This document shows positions 7,370 to 15,673 of a DNA stretch of 64,000 nt, one piece after another. The translations under genes and the position numbers were made by a program. Positions within the stretch are counted from its first letter, which is position 1; the number at the start of each line of letters is the position of its first letter. The stretch lies in the NCBI RefSeq assembly GCF_900996225.1, contig NZ_CAAJGL010000090.1, positions 558,001 through 622,000 on the forward strand, read 5' to 3'. The stretch comes from Paraburkholderia sp. BCC1884 (GTDB lineage Bacteria > Pseudomonadota > Gammaproteobacteria > Burkholderiales > Burkholderiaceae). The notes below the pieces were generated by a model. The model searched no databases, was not told where the DNA came from, and was given only the letters and a program-made list of their open reading frames with translations.

Positions 7370-9220
7370 TCAGTTCACGAGGGCGTGGCTGGCTTCGGTT
7401 TGGCCTCTCAGCAGCGCCACGCTTTCCTCCGCGTCGATCAACACGAAACCGCTGGTTTCCTGCTTCGCGCGCCGCTTGGCCACGGCCGCGACCGAGGCGA
7501 TTTCCTCGCTGTTATAGAGCGTCGGGCCGCCGGCCGACTCGACCCGCACGCATCCGATCGCCATCGTCACGAAACCGAAGAAGGTCGGATTGCCGCGCCG
7601 GTCCTCACCGTGGATGCCGCCGGCCAGACGGTCGGCGGGCGCATAGAAACGTTGCGCGCCTTCATTGAATGCATGGATCGCGCGCAATACGCGTTCACGC
7701 CAGTCGTCGCTCTGGAACAGGATCAGGAAGTCGTCGCCGCCCACGTGGCCGAGGAAGTCGCGCGTCGGGTCGCACACGTCCGCGAGCACGGCGGCGGCGA
7801 ATTTCAGCACCTCGTCGCCTTGCCAATAGCCGTACTGATCGTTGAACGGCTTGAAGTGGTTGAGGTCGACGTAGCACGCGTAAAAGCCCGCATCGTTGCC
7901 AAGCAGACGGGCAATGTGCGAACTGATCGGGATGTTGCCCGGCAGGAAGGTGAGCGGGTTGGCGTAACGGGCGGCTTCGATGCGCACCTCGGTCACGGCG
8001 CGCACCAGATTCTCGCCGGTGCCGAGACCGGCGTACTTGCCGTCGTCGGTGATGACGAAGCCGTCGGCGAGGTAACGCTGGTCGTCGCTCGCGAGCAGCT
8101 TGGCCATCTGCTCGACCGTCATCGATTTCTCGATGATCACCGGCGAGGCGTTTGCGAATTGCAGGCAAGGGCGCTTGCCGAACAGCTCCCGGTGATAGGG
8201 CAGCGCGTAGCGGTCCATGAAGCTGCGGCGGTTGATCAACGCCACCGGCTCGTCATGTTCGACGACCGCCACCGCGTGCAGGTCCGGCAGGCGGTTGAAC
8301 AGTTCGAGCACGTCGTTGTTGGTTGCGCGGCGCGGCAGCGCGGGCGCGTGCACCAGCATCTTGGCCGACGCCATGCCGCCCGAAGGCGAAGCGCTGCTCA
8401 CGGTGCGCGTCGCCTCCGGAAACACGGCGATGTGGCCGGCGCGCAGGGCGTCGCGGGCGTCGTCGGTCACTTTGCGGGCCGGTTGCGCATGCGGGCGGCC
8501 GAAGAAATAGCCTTGTCCGCAGCCGATCCCCATGTCGCGTACCACGATCAGATCCGCTTCGTTTTCGATGCCCTCGGCCACGAGCTTCGCGCCGCTCGCG
8601 CTGGCGAAATGCTGCATGGCGCGCACGGCTTCGAACTTCAATGGATCGCTGGCAATGTCGTGGATGAAGAAGCGGTCGATCTTCACGACGTCCGGTTGCA
8701 GGCGCACCCACAGATTCATGCTGGCGTTCGCGGTGCCGTAGTCGTCGAGCGCGAATTGCGCGCCGGCTGCGCGGATCGCGTCGATCACGCGCGCGAAGCT
8801 GCCGACGTCGGGAATCGAGCTTTGCTCGGTCAACTCGATCACGATGCGCTGCGGATCGAGGCCGCGATGGCGCAGCAACGCGAGCGTGTCCTCGGGCGCT
8901 TGCGCCAGCTGGCGGATCGCACCTGCGCTGAAGTTGAGGAACAGCTTGCAATCGAAATCGAGTTTGGCGAACGCTTCGATGCAGGTGCGCGCGGCGGCGC
9001 GTTCGAGTTCGATCGCGCAGCCCTGGTCGAGTGCCTGCGAAAAAAGTGCGAACGGCGTCTCCAGCGACGTGCCGGCCGGCCCGCGGATCAGGCCTTCGTA
9101 GCCGAGAATCGCGCCGTCCTCGAAATCGATGATCGGTTGAAATACGGCGGACAGATCACGCCGGGCGATCAATTCCTCGATGCGCGGCGCGGCGGATCGG
9201 GAGGGCGAGCGAAGTTGCAT
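7370..9220 (-). CDS. Cyclic-di-GMP signalling protein, EAL-(CBS-like)-GGDEF order
   Basis: 616-residue cytoplasmic protein with no membrane segment. The N-terminal EAL phosphodiesterase domain (about 15-250) keeps the ExLxR motif as YEGLIRG (E42, R46), plus NFSAG, IELTE, the metal-binding pair DDYGT (D159-D160), VKID (K180) and AEGIE. The middle (about 295-415) resembles a pair of CBS-like segments (VLELFNRLPDLHAVAVVEHDEPVALINRR). The C-terminal GGDEF domain (about 425-600) has GGDDF at 494-498 in place of the canonical GGDEF/GGEEF, with VDLNHFKPFNDQYGYWQGDEVL before it. The EAL half looks active. Cyclase activity is uncertain because of the variant motif. Both ends are flanked by non-coding DNA, so it is probably transcribed alone. 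Confidence 0.93.
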   Translation of the reverse strand: MQLRSPSRSAAPRIEELIARRDLSAVFQPIIDFEDGAILGYEGLIRGPAGTSLETPFALFSQALDQGCAIELERAAARTCIEAFAKLDFDCKLFLNFSAGAIRQLAQAPEDTLALLRHRGLDPQRIVIELTEQSSIPDVGSFARVIDAIRAAGAQFALDDYGTANASMNLWVRLQPDVVKIDRFFIHDIASDPLKFEAVRAMQHFASASGAKLVAEGIENEADLIVVRDMGIGCGQGYFFGRPHAQPARKVTDDARDALRAGHIAVFPEATRTVSSASPSGGMASAKMLVHAPALPRRATNNDVLELFNRLPDLHAVAVVEHDEPVALINRRSFMDRYALPYHRELFGKRPCLQFANASPVIIEKSMTVEQMAKLLASDDQRYLADGFVITDDGKYAGLGTGENLVRAVTEVRIEAARYANPLTFLPGNIPISSHIARLLGNDAGFYACYVDLNHFKPFNDQYGYWQGDEVLKFAAAVLADVCDPTRDFLGHVGGDDFLILFQSDDWRERVLRAIHAFNEGAQRFYAPADRLAGGIHGEDRRGNPTFFGFVTMAIGCVRVESAGGPTLYNSEEIASVAAVAKRRAKQETSGFVLIDAEESVALLRGQTEASHALVN

Positions 9221-9411
9221 GGCAGGTAGGCGTAGCGATCGACCTCCGGCTTATCGGCTTGGGCTGGGCGGAATTAAGTGAACTTTTAGTGAAACGTTGC
9301 ACCGGGGTGGTGCGTAAGCGGGCCGCATGCTGGTCGGGGTTACCAGGCATTAGGACTTCGCCTATGCCATCAGGCTGAGGCGACAGCGGCGGCGTTTGAG
9401 CGTGAAATAAC

Positions 9412-9436
9412 AAAAAGCCGCACGAGGCGGCTTTTT
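9412..9436 (-). terminator. Intrinsic terminator of the BASS transporter gene
   Basis: AAAAAGCCGC and GCGGCTTTTT form a perfect 10-bp stem around the loop ACGAG. The structure is symmetrical and could work in both directions. It lies 57 bp past the stop of the minus-strand transporter at 9493. Confidence 0.8.
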
Positions 9437-9492
9437 GAAAATGACGCTCAGGGAGGGCGCTTATGAATGTCCTGTTTGCATTGCGCGCGTAT

Positions 9493-10521
9493 CTAGCGCC
9501 GCGCCACGGCGGCGGCGCTCCGCTCGCGCGCAGCGGCGTGAGTCTCACCGCTGGTGTCGCGCGCGCCCCAGCGCTGCGCGAGCGCGGCGCACACCATCAA
9601 CTGGATCTGGTGGAACAGCATCAACGGCAACACGACGGCGCCCACGGCATGCGAGGCGAAGATGACCTTGGCCATCGGCACGCCGGCGGCGAGGCTCTTC
9701 TTCGAGCCGCAGAAGATGATCGTGATCTGATCGGCCCGGTTAAAGCCGAGTCGCTTGCTGACGAAAATCGTCACCGCCAGCGCGAGGGCCAGCAGCACGG
9801 CGCTCACCACCACGAGGCCGCCGAGCGCGGAGAGCGGGATCTGATGCCAAAGGCCTTCGTTCACGGCCTCGCTGAACGCGCCGTACACCACGAGCAGGAT
9901 CGATCCCTGGTCGACGAACTTGAGCACACCGCGATTGCGCTCGATCCACTTGCCGATCAGCGGACGCAGCAGTTGCCCCGCCACGAACGGCACCAGCAGT
10001 TGCAGCACGATGTTGCCCACCGTATGCCACGGCGAAGCGCCGCCGGCGGCAGCCTGATTGGCGACGACGACGCTGACGAGGGCGGGGGTGATGAAGATGC
10101 CGAGCAGGCTCGAGGCCGACGCACTGCATACGGCAGCCGGTACATTGCCTTTGGCGATCGACGTAAACGCGATCGAAGATTGAACCGTCGAGGGGAGCGT
10201 GCAGAGGAAGAGGACCCCCGCGTAGAGCGCCGGCGTGACAAGTGGCGAAAGGAGCGGTTTCAGCGCGAGGCCGAGCAGCGGAAACAGCGCGAACGTGCTG
10301 AGCAGCACTACCAGATGAAGGCGCCAGTGCGTCGCGCCCGCCACGATCGCTTCGCGTGAGAGCTTGGCGCCGTGCAGGAAAAACAGCAGGCCGACCGCCA
10401 CGTTCGTCAGCCAGTTGAACCCAACGGCGGCCTGCCCGTGAACCGGGACGAAGCTGGCAAAAATCACGGTGCCCACGAGGCACAAGGTGAAATTGTCGGG
10501 AAGCAGTTTCGGGCGAGCCAT
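9493..10521 (-). CDS. Bile acid:sodium symporter-like (SBF/BASS) transporter, YfeH type
   Basis: Integral inner-membrane transporter of about 342 residues with roughly ten hydrophobic segments. It starts MARPKLLPDNFTLCLVGTVIFASFVPV at 10521; upstream in-frame residues are polar and not part of the family. Recognisable blocks are VGLLFFLHGAKLSREAI, LFLCTLPSTVQSSIAFTSIAKGN, SSLLGIFITPALVSV and IIFCGSKKSLAAGVPMAKVIF, which characterise the SBF-like/YfeH branch of the BASS superfamily. The substrate is not inferable. The C-terminal tail is Ala/Arg-rich and cytoplasmic. The gene stands alone, followed by a strong hairpin at 9412-9436. Confidence 0.9.
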   Translation of the reverse strand: MARPKLLPDNFTLCLVGTVIFASFVPVHGQAAVGFNWLTNVAVGLLFFLHGAKLSREAIVAGATHWRLHLVVLLSTFALFPLLGLALKPLLSPLVTPALYAGVLFLCTLPSTVQSSIAFTSIAKGNVPAAVCSASASSLLGIFITPALVSVVVANQAAAGGASPWHTVGNIVLQLLVPFVAGQLLRPLIGKWIERNRGVLKFVDQGSILLVVYGAFSEAVNEGLWHQIPLSALGGLVVVSAVLLALALAVTIFVSKRLGFNRADQITIIFCGSKKSLAAGVPMAKVIFASHAVGAVVLPLMLFHQIQLMVCAALAQRWGARDTSGETHAAARERSAAAVARR

Positions 10522-11086
10522 GTCGAAATCTCGATTCGGTGATGCGGAAGAGCGCGCAAGACGCGCTTGTGAAAGCGTCGTCCGGGCTATGGGAAACACT
10601 ATTGTTGTTGAAAATCGATTGAAAAAGCAAATTCATTTGCCGAATCGATTAATGAGGATCGCGCATCAACATGCGCGGCCGCTCGAATTCGAGCATGGCG
10701 GTTCGCCAGTTATTCCAGTATTGGCGACCTGCCACGTTTGGTCCATGTCGAATTAACCAATCGGGCAGCAAACCGGCTCGCGATTCATCAGACGCAATCT
10801 CTTCTGTCCTGTCTCCAAAACGCCCGTCCAGTAAGCTTTTTAAAGGCATCCACGCAAGTGCTGTGTCGCAGAAAAACGTCGCAGTAACAAGGTGTTACAT
10901 CAACGGGCGAGGCCTAACACTTTTTGGCTCGACACCCTCTGCCGTCACCCATAAATTACGGTTCAAAGGCCGTAGGGATGCTTCGCGTTGCGTGAATTTG
11001 TCGTAGCGCCCGGGGCATTCCCAAAACAGATTCATCGCAGCTCGAACGGTGAATTTCAGGCAGGTCTTCGGGCATGAGAGTCGCAG
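10522..11086. other. 565-bp intergenic region with a T-tailed hairpin
   Basis: Upstream DNA of two divergent genes (BASS transporter on minus, secreted protein on plus). 10595-10660 is AT-rich and is the likely minus-strand promoter zone. A 9-bp stem with one G-U pair (AAGGTGTTA at 10889-10897, TAACACTTT from 10915) is followed by further T residues on the plus strand, so a short plus-strand transcript may end there. A 66-codon minus frame at 10649-10849 exists but lacks a convincing ribosome site, so I do not call it as a gene. Confidence 0.4.
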
Positions 11087-11626
11087 GTGGACGGGTTGTC
11101 GAGAACGAAGCATTGGGCGTTGGGCGCGGTTATCGCTGCGCTGTGTTCGTTCGCCTATGCAAAAGCGCCAGGCGTACCGCACGGCGGCGGTTACTCGCGC
11201 GGTTCCGGGGAGCACGCCATGCGCGGCGAGATGCATGGCGGCGCACGTGGCTACGGTGCCCCTGCGGCACGACCTGTCCGCAACGACATGGCTGAGCGTA
11301 GCGCGCGCCCACCGCGCGGCGGCGCAAACTTCGCCAACGGCAATTACGCTAACGGCCTCGGGATTTACAACCCTGGCATGCATCGCGTCGCGGGTCCTGC
11401 CGGCTACGGCGGCGATGGCCGTGGCGGCATGCAATACGCCGGGGCCATTACGCCCGTCAGCGCGGAATCGCGCTCGGTGCCGCGGCCGCCGCCCAGCGCA
11501 CCGGTTCGAACCGGTTCGATTCGCGCCGATGTCGCCCGCTACAACGAAGAACGTGGTTCCGGGCGCGCGATGCAGCGGCAAGTCGACGATCCTCGGCAGC
11601 CTGAAGGTAATCCATATCGTAATTAG
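11087..11626 (+). CDS. Glycine-rich secreted protein of unknown function
   Basis: 179 residues from a GTG at 11087, preceded by ATGAGAG at suitable distance. An N-terminal signal peptide (ALGAVIAALCSFAYAKA, about residues 11-27) should direct export to the periplasm or surface. The mature part is Gly/Arg/Ala-rich and low in complexity (HGGGYSRGSGEHAMRGEMHGG, GGANFANGNYANGLG) and ends in a charged tail (ARYNEERGSGRAMQRQ). No catalytic motif, cysteine pair or repeat long enough to define a family was recognised. Similar short Gly-rich exported proteins are common in Burkholderia. The reading direction is supported by the signal peptide; the minus-strand frame opposite lacks one. Confidence 0.65.
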   Translation: MDGLSRTKHWALGAVIAALCSFAYAKAPGVPHGGGYSRGSGEHAMRGEMHGGARGYGAPAARPVRNDMAERSARPPRGGANFANGNYANGLGIYNPGMHRVAGPAGYGGDGRGGMQYAGAITPVSAESRSVPRPPPSAPVRTGSIRADVARYNEERGSGRAMQRQVDDPRQPEGNPYRN

Positions 11627-12193
11627 GCCGGCCGGGCACATCGCTGTGCTCGCTCGAGCCGATGGCAGGTCTTCGTTCGTTCCGCCTGCAAGCGTCTTCC
11701 CGCTGCACTCCTCGTAGTCTCCCGTTGAATTTTCTGTCTCTTCCGCTGCCTTGTCTGGCTCACGCTTCTGCGCGCGCCAAAAACACCCGCATCATTGTGA
11801 CGTTTAGACGCCACACTTTTTTGAAATCTCTCGGCATCAACCCCCCTCTCGTCGTCAAATTTGATCGGTTCTGCGGCGGTGCGTCATCGGCATGTCATTT
11901 GAAGCGTGATCAGGCCGTCGGCCGCATGGTCAGTAACGCTTTGCGCGGTGCCGCATGATCTGCGGCGCCACGGCGAGCCGGCCTGAGGCCGGTGCTTTAA
12001 CAGGCCGATAAGCGACAAAACTAATCAGACCGATATACCCGCAATAACCAGCGATATTTTTGTTCATAAAAATGGTCCGCAAAGATGGTCCCGCCCAGAT
12101 TGGCTCGATGATCGAACGGACGACAACAAATGGTTCGCGCGAGCTCCCCCTTTCGCACAGCCACACCCCTTTTTGACAAAGACAGGAGAACCC
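11627..12193. other. 567-bp intergenic region upstream of the porin
   Basis: No supportable gene. Composition drops towards AT at 11800-11850 and again at 12000-12080, where the porin promoter or long 5' leader probably lies. AGGAGA at 12184-12189 is the porin ribosome site. No clear inverted repeat or sigma-70 hexamer pair was found by eye. Confidence 0.5.
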
Positions 12194-13279
12194 ATGAAAA
12201 CAAGCATCAGCAGTGCGCTGAAGACCACCCTCAAGGCAACCGCGTGTGCCGCTCTGCTGGCCAGTGCATCGTCTGCTTTTGCGCAATCGAGCGTGCAACT
12301 CTACGGTCAGGTCGACGAATGGGTCGGCGCGCAGAAATTCCCGGGCGGCAAGACGGCTGTGCAGGTGTCCGGCGGCGGTATGTCGACGTCGTACTGGGGC
12401 TTGAAGGGGGCTGAGGATCTGGGTAACGGCTACAAGGCGATCTTCGCGTTGGAAGGCTTTTTCCTCGCGCAGAACGGCCAGTACGGCCGCTTCACCGGCG
12501 ACACGATGTTCTCGCGTAACGCCTACGTCGGTGTCGAATCGCCTTACGGTACGATCACGGCCGGCCGTCTGACCACGCCGCTGTTCGTGTCGACGATTCT
12601 GTTCAACCCGTTCGTCGACTCGTACGAGTTCTCGCCGATGGTGTGGCACACGTACCTGGGTCTCGGCACCTTCCCGACCTACACCACCGACCAGGGCGTG
12701 ACGGGTGACTCGGGCTGGAGCAACGCCGTGTCGTATGCCTCGCCGAACTTCAACGGCTTGAGCGCAACGGCCATGTACGCGCTGGGCAACACGACGGAAA
12801 ACGGTGCGAAGAAGTGGAGCGGCCAGGTGCTGTACTTCCACGGCCCGTTCGCTGCGACCGCGGTGTATCAGTACGTGAACTTCAACAACGTGCCGAGCGA
12901 CCTGGGCAGCTTCGGCGCGTCGGGCGTGCCGGGTCTGAAGAGCCAGAGCGTTGCGCAAGCGGGCGTTTCGTACGACCTGAAGTTCGTGAAATTCTTCGGC
13001 CAGTACATGTACACGTACAACGACGAGCAGATCACCAGCTGGCACGTGAACACGGCACAAGGCGGCGCATCGGTGCCGGTCGGCCCGGGCACGGTGATGG
13101 CGTCGTATGCTTACTCGCGCGACGGCGGCGGTCTCGACCAGACCCGTCAGACGGCGTCGATCGGCTACGACTATCCGCTGTCCAAGCGCACGGACGTCTA
13201 TGCGGCGTACATGTACGACAAGATTTCCAGCATGTCGAGCGGCAACACCTACGGCGTCGGCTTGCGCGCGAAGTTCTAA
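12194..13279 (+). CDS. Gram-negative general porin (OmpC/Opc-like)
   Basis: 361-residue outer-membrane beta-barrel porin of the Burkholderiales type, forming passive diffusion channels. It has an N-terminal signal peptide (MKTSISSALKTTLKATACAALLASASSAFA), then the standard mature start SSVQLYGQVDEWVG. Amphipathic strands contain many Gly/Tyr/Asn turns, GRFTGDTMFSRNAYVGVESPYGTITAGRLTTPLF in the region of the first constriction loop, and a C-terminal Phe (YGVGLRAKF) for BAM recognition. The ATG at 12194 follows AGGAGAACCC; a start seven codons upstream would add residues before the signal peptide and is unlikely. A strong terminator follows at 13306-13335. Confidence 0.95.
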   Translation: MKTSISSALKTTLKATACAALLASASSAFAQSSVQLYGQVDEWVGAQKFPGGKTAVQVSGGGMSTSYWGLKGAEDLGNGYKAIFALEGFFLAQNGQYGRFTGDTMFSRNAYVGVESPYGTITAGRLTTPLFVSTILFNPFVDSYEFSPMVWHTYLGLGTFPTYTTDQGVTGDSGWSNAVSYASPNFNGLSATAMYALGNTTENGAKKWSGQVLYFHGPFAATAVYQYVNFNNVPSDLGSFGASGVPGLKSQSVAQAGVSYDLKFVKFFGQYMYTYNDEQITSWHVNTAQGGASVPVGPGTVMASYAYSRDGGGLDQTRQTASIGYDYPLSKRTDVYAAYMYDKISSMSSGNTYGVGLRAKF

Positions 13280-13305
13280 GCGCGCCGGTTTCAGCACCGT
13301 CTGGC

Positions 13306-13335
13306 AAAGCCCGCCTTCTTCGGAAGGCGGGCTTT
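13306..13335 (+). terminator. Intrinsic terminator of the porin gene
   Basis: A perfect 13-bp stem (AAAGCCCGCCTTC / GAAGGCGGGCTTT) is closed by the stable tetraloop TTCG, 26 bp after the porin stop. The 3' T run is short. Confidence 0.85.
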
Positions 13336-13429
13336 GCCGCTTCTGGACCCAACGCCGACCAGTTTGCTGACCAGTTTTTGATAAACCCGGCAAAATGGCG
13401 CCGATTGATTCCTGAAGCGAGCGATTGAG

Positions 13430-14368
13430 ATGGATACCCTCGTCAGTATGAAAGTGTTCCGCCACGTGGTCGAAGTGGGGAGCTTCGTCGGCGCGGCCGA
13501 ACGGATGGAAATGTCAGCGGCCATGGCGAGCAAGCACGTCATGCACCTGGAACAGCAACTCGGCGCGCGCCTGCTGAACCGCACCACGCGGCGCGTGGCA
13601 CCGACCGAAGCGGGGCGCGAATACTATGAGCGCCTGAGTCAGGTGCTCACCGAACTGGAGGAAGCCGAGCAGGTGGTCGGTGCGGCGAGCGTCGTGCCGC
13701 AAGGGCGCTTGCGGGTGTCGTCGCTGTCGGCGTTCGGCTTGAGCCATGTGATGAGCGCGATCGCGGACTACGCTGCGCAATACCCGCAAGTCACGGTCGA
13801 CATCACCTTGTCCGACCGCGTGGTCGAACTGATCGACGAGGGTTTCGATGTCGCGATCCGGGCCTCGCCGAGCGGTTTGAAGTCGTCTTCGCTCATCGCG
13901 CGGCAGATTGCGACCGCGCACCTGGTGCTGTGCGCGTCGCCCGCTTATCTGCGGCGGCACGGTACGCCGAAGACCATCGCCGATCTGGCGCGTCACAACT
14001 ATCTGCAATACGCAGGTGTGTCGCCGCTCGATATCGCCACCGTGCCCGGCGAGGCCGCGCCGCGTGTGCGTCTGTCGGGCAATCTGATCGTCAACCATCT
14101 GGAAGCGCAGCGGGTCATCGTGCTCCAGGGCGCGGGCATCGCGATGCTCGGCACCGAGGTGATCGGCGACGATCTGGCCGCGGGCCGTCTCGTGCCGCTG
14201 CTGGTCGACGAGATGCCGCCGCGCGAGTTGCCGATCCACGTGGTCTATGCGAGCCGCCGGCATCTGTCGGCGAAGGTGCGCTCGTTCGTGGACTTTCTCG
14301 CCGAGCGGTTCGCGAACGAGTCGCTGTGGCCATCGCTTGAACAGATCAAGGCGCTGGCCGTGCATTGA
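13430..14368 (+). CDS. LysR-family transcriptional regulator
   Basis: 312-residue regulator. The N-terminal winged helix-turn-helix is MKVFRHVVEVGSFVGAAERMEMSAAMASKHVMHLEQQLGARLLNRTTRR (about residues 7-55), followed by a linker helix and a substrate-binding domain (about 90-300). The sequence resembles the CrgA/DsdC-like LysR branch that often ends in a short Arg-rich tail (VVYASRRHLSAKVRSFVDFLAERF). It starts with ATG at 13430 after GCGAGCGATTGAG. It is separated from the upstream porin by a terminator and is convergent with the nitronate monooxygenase gene, so its target cannot be told from position. Confidence 0.93.
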   Translation: MDTLVSMKVFRHVVEVGSFVGAAERMEMSAAMASKHVMHLEQQLGARLLNRTTRRVAPTEAGREYYERLSQVLTELEEAEQVVGAASVVPQGRLRVSSLSAFGLSHVMSAIADYAAQYPQVTVDITLSDRVVELIDEGFDVAIRASPSGLKSSSLIARQIATAHLVLCASPAYLRRHGTPKTIADLARHNYLQYAGVSPLDIATVPGEAAPRVRLSGNLIVNHLEAQRVIVLQGAGIAMLGTEVIGDDLAAGRLVPLLVDEMPPRELPIHVVYASRRHLSAKVRSFVDFLAERFANESLWPSLEQIKALAVH

Positions 14369-14419
14369 GGCGCTGCCTGCGGCTCAGCGCAAAGCGAGCC
14401 GCAGCTTCAGCCGATCCAC

Positions 14420-15379
14420 TCAGCGCGCAATCCCCAGCCGCGCTTTCGCTTCGTCATATTCCTTCTTCAGACGCTGCACCAGCTCGCCGACGCTCGGCAC
14501 GTCGTCCATCAGGCCGACGCCCTGGCCTGCGCCCCAGATGTCTTTCCATGCCTTGGCCTTGTCGCTGCCGAAGTTCATCTTCGTCTTGTCCGACTCCGGC
14601 AGCGCATCCGGATCGAGTCCGGCGTTCAGGATGCTTTCGCGAATGTAATTGCCGTGCACGCCGGTGAAGAGGTTCGTATAAATGATGTCCGACGCCGTGG
14701 AGTTGACGATCGCCTGCTTGTAGCTATCCACCGCGTGCGCCTCCTGGGTCGCGATGAAGCGTGTGCCCATGTAGGCGAGGTCGGCGCCCATGGCCTGCGC
14801 GGCGAGAATCGAGCCGCCGTTGGCGATCGAACCCGACAGCACGATCGGGCCGTCGAACATGCGCCGCACTTCACCGACCAGCGCGAACGGCGAGGTCGTG
14901 CCGGCGTGGCCGCCGGCGCCGGAGGCCACCAGGATCAGACCGTCGACACCCGCTTCCAGCGCTTTCTGCGCGTGGCGCAGGTTGATCACGTCATGCAGCA
15001 CGATGCCGCCGTAGCTGTGCACGGCGTCGACGATCTCGCGCGCCGGCGCGCGCAGGCTCGTGATGAAAATCGGCACCTTGTGCTCGACGCATACGCGCAC
15101 GTCGTGTTCGAGTCGCGTATTCGATTGATGGACGATCTGGTTGACCGCGATCGGCCCGATGATCGCATCGGGATTGGCCGCCTTGTGCTCGGCGAGCTGG
15201 GCCTGGATCTGCGTGAGCCATTCGTCGAGCAATTCGGCGGGGCGGGCATTCAGCGCGGGAAACGAGCCGACGATGCCGGCCTTGCACTGAGCCAGCACGA
15301 GTTCGGGATAGCTGACGATGAACATCGGCGAAGCGACGACGGGTAGCGCGAGTTTTTGCAGGACGGCGGGCAATGCCAT
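14420..15379 (-). CDS. Nitronate monooxygenase (2-nitropropane dioxygenase family)
   Basis: FMN-dependent TIM-barrel enzyme that oxidises alkyl nitronates, detoxifying nitro compounds such as propionate 3-nitronate; 319 residues, cytoplasmic. Visible motifs are LALPVVASPMFIVS at the N-terminus, VNQIVHQSN, GIVLHDVINLRHAQKALEAGVDGLILVASGAGGHAG in the flavin-binding core, and GADLAYMGTRFIATQEA at the C-terminal phosphate site. The start ATG at 15379 follows AGGAGAC at good spacing; the longer open frame upstream is not used. Upstream, at 15509-15527, is a TATAAT -10 box next to a palindromic operator, so expression is probably repressor-controlled. Confidence 0.93.
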   Translation of the reverse strand: MALPAVLQKLALPVVASPMFIVSYPELVLAQCKAGIVGSFPALNARPAELLDEWLTQIQAQLAEHKAANPDAIIGPIAVNQIVHQSNTRLEHDVRVCVEHKVPIFITSLRAPAREIVDAVHSYGGIVLHDVINLRHAQKALEAGVDGLILVASGAGGHAGTTSPFALVGEVRRMFDGPIVLSGSIANGGSILAAQAMGADLAYMGTRFIATQEAHAVDSYKQAIVNSTASDIIYTNLFTGVHGNYIRESILNAGLDPDALPESDKTKMNFGSDKAKAWKDIWGAGQGVGLMDDVPSVGELVQRLKKEYDEAKARLGIAR

Positions 15380-15508
15380 AGTGCGAGTCTCCTGATTTTG
15401 AGCGGACCGGTGCGGCGTTGAGCGCCCGGCATGAGATGAGTTTAGCGGCACACGGCTTGCGGCGTGCCGAAGCCGACACACCGTCAATCGCCGCATTCGA
15501 ATATTTAA

Positions 15509-15527
15509 GAACGATCGTTCGATTATA
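15509..15527 (-). promoter_or_regulatory. -10 box with adjacent perfect palindromic operator (TetR-like)
   Basis: On the minus strand a consensus TATAAT (15522-15527) is followed after one base by GAACGATCGTTC (15509-15520), a perfect 12-bp palindrome covering the expected transcription start. This is the usual arrangement for a repressor, and NAACGNNCGTTN-type palindromes are typical of TetR-family sites. It would control the nitronate monooxygenase gene 130 bp downstream and possibly the divergent dehalogenase gene. No -35 hexamer is obvious and no TetR gene lies in the window. Confidence 0.55.
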
Positions 15528-15673
15528 GGTGAAGCAAGTCGCCCACATTCGAGCCGATTGTTTAGAACCGTTGGAGGGAGAGTTCAGGTTCTATGTTTGC
15601 GTGGGTTAACCCACCTCGTTTGGACTTGTCGCGCTCCTACAATGCAGGAACTTCAAACGACACGAGAGACGCC

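Noticed and set aside
7385..9229. 614-codon plus-strand open frame
   Set aside because: Antisense to the EAL/GGDEF gene. Composition is Arg/Ala/His-heavy with no family motif.
10649..10849. Minus-strand frame of 66 codons as a gene
   Set aside because: No ribosome site at the ATG and no recognised family. It may be real, but the sequence alone does not support it.
10895..11641. 248-codon minus-strand frame
   Set aside because: Opposite the Gly-rich secreted protein, which has a signal peptide; the minus frame has no domain and an implausible composition.
11930..13465. 511-codon minus-strand open frame
   Set aside because: Antisense to the porin, which has a signal peptide, ribosome site, C-terminal Phe and terminator.
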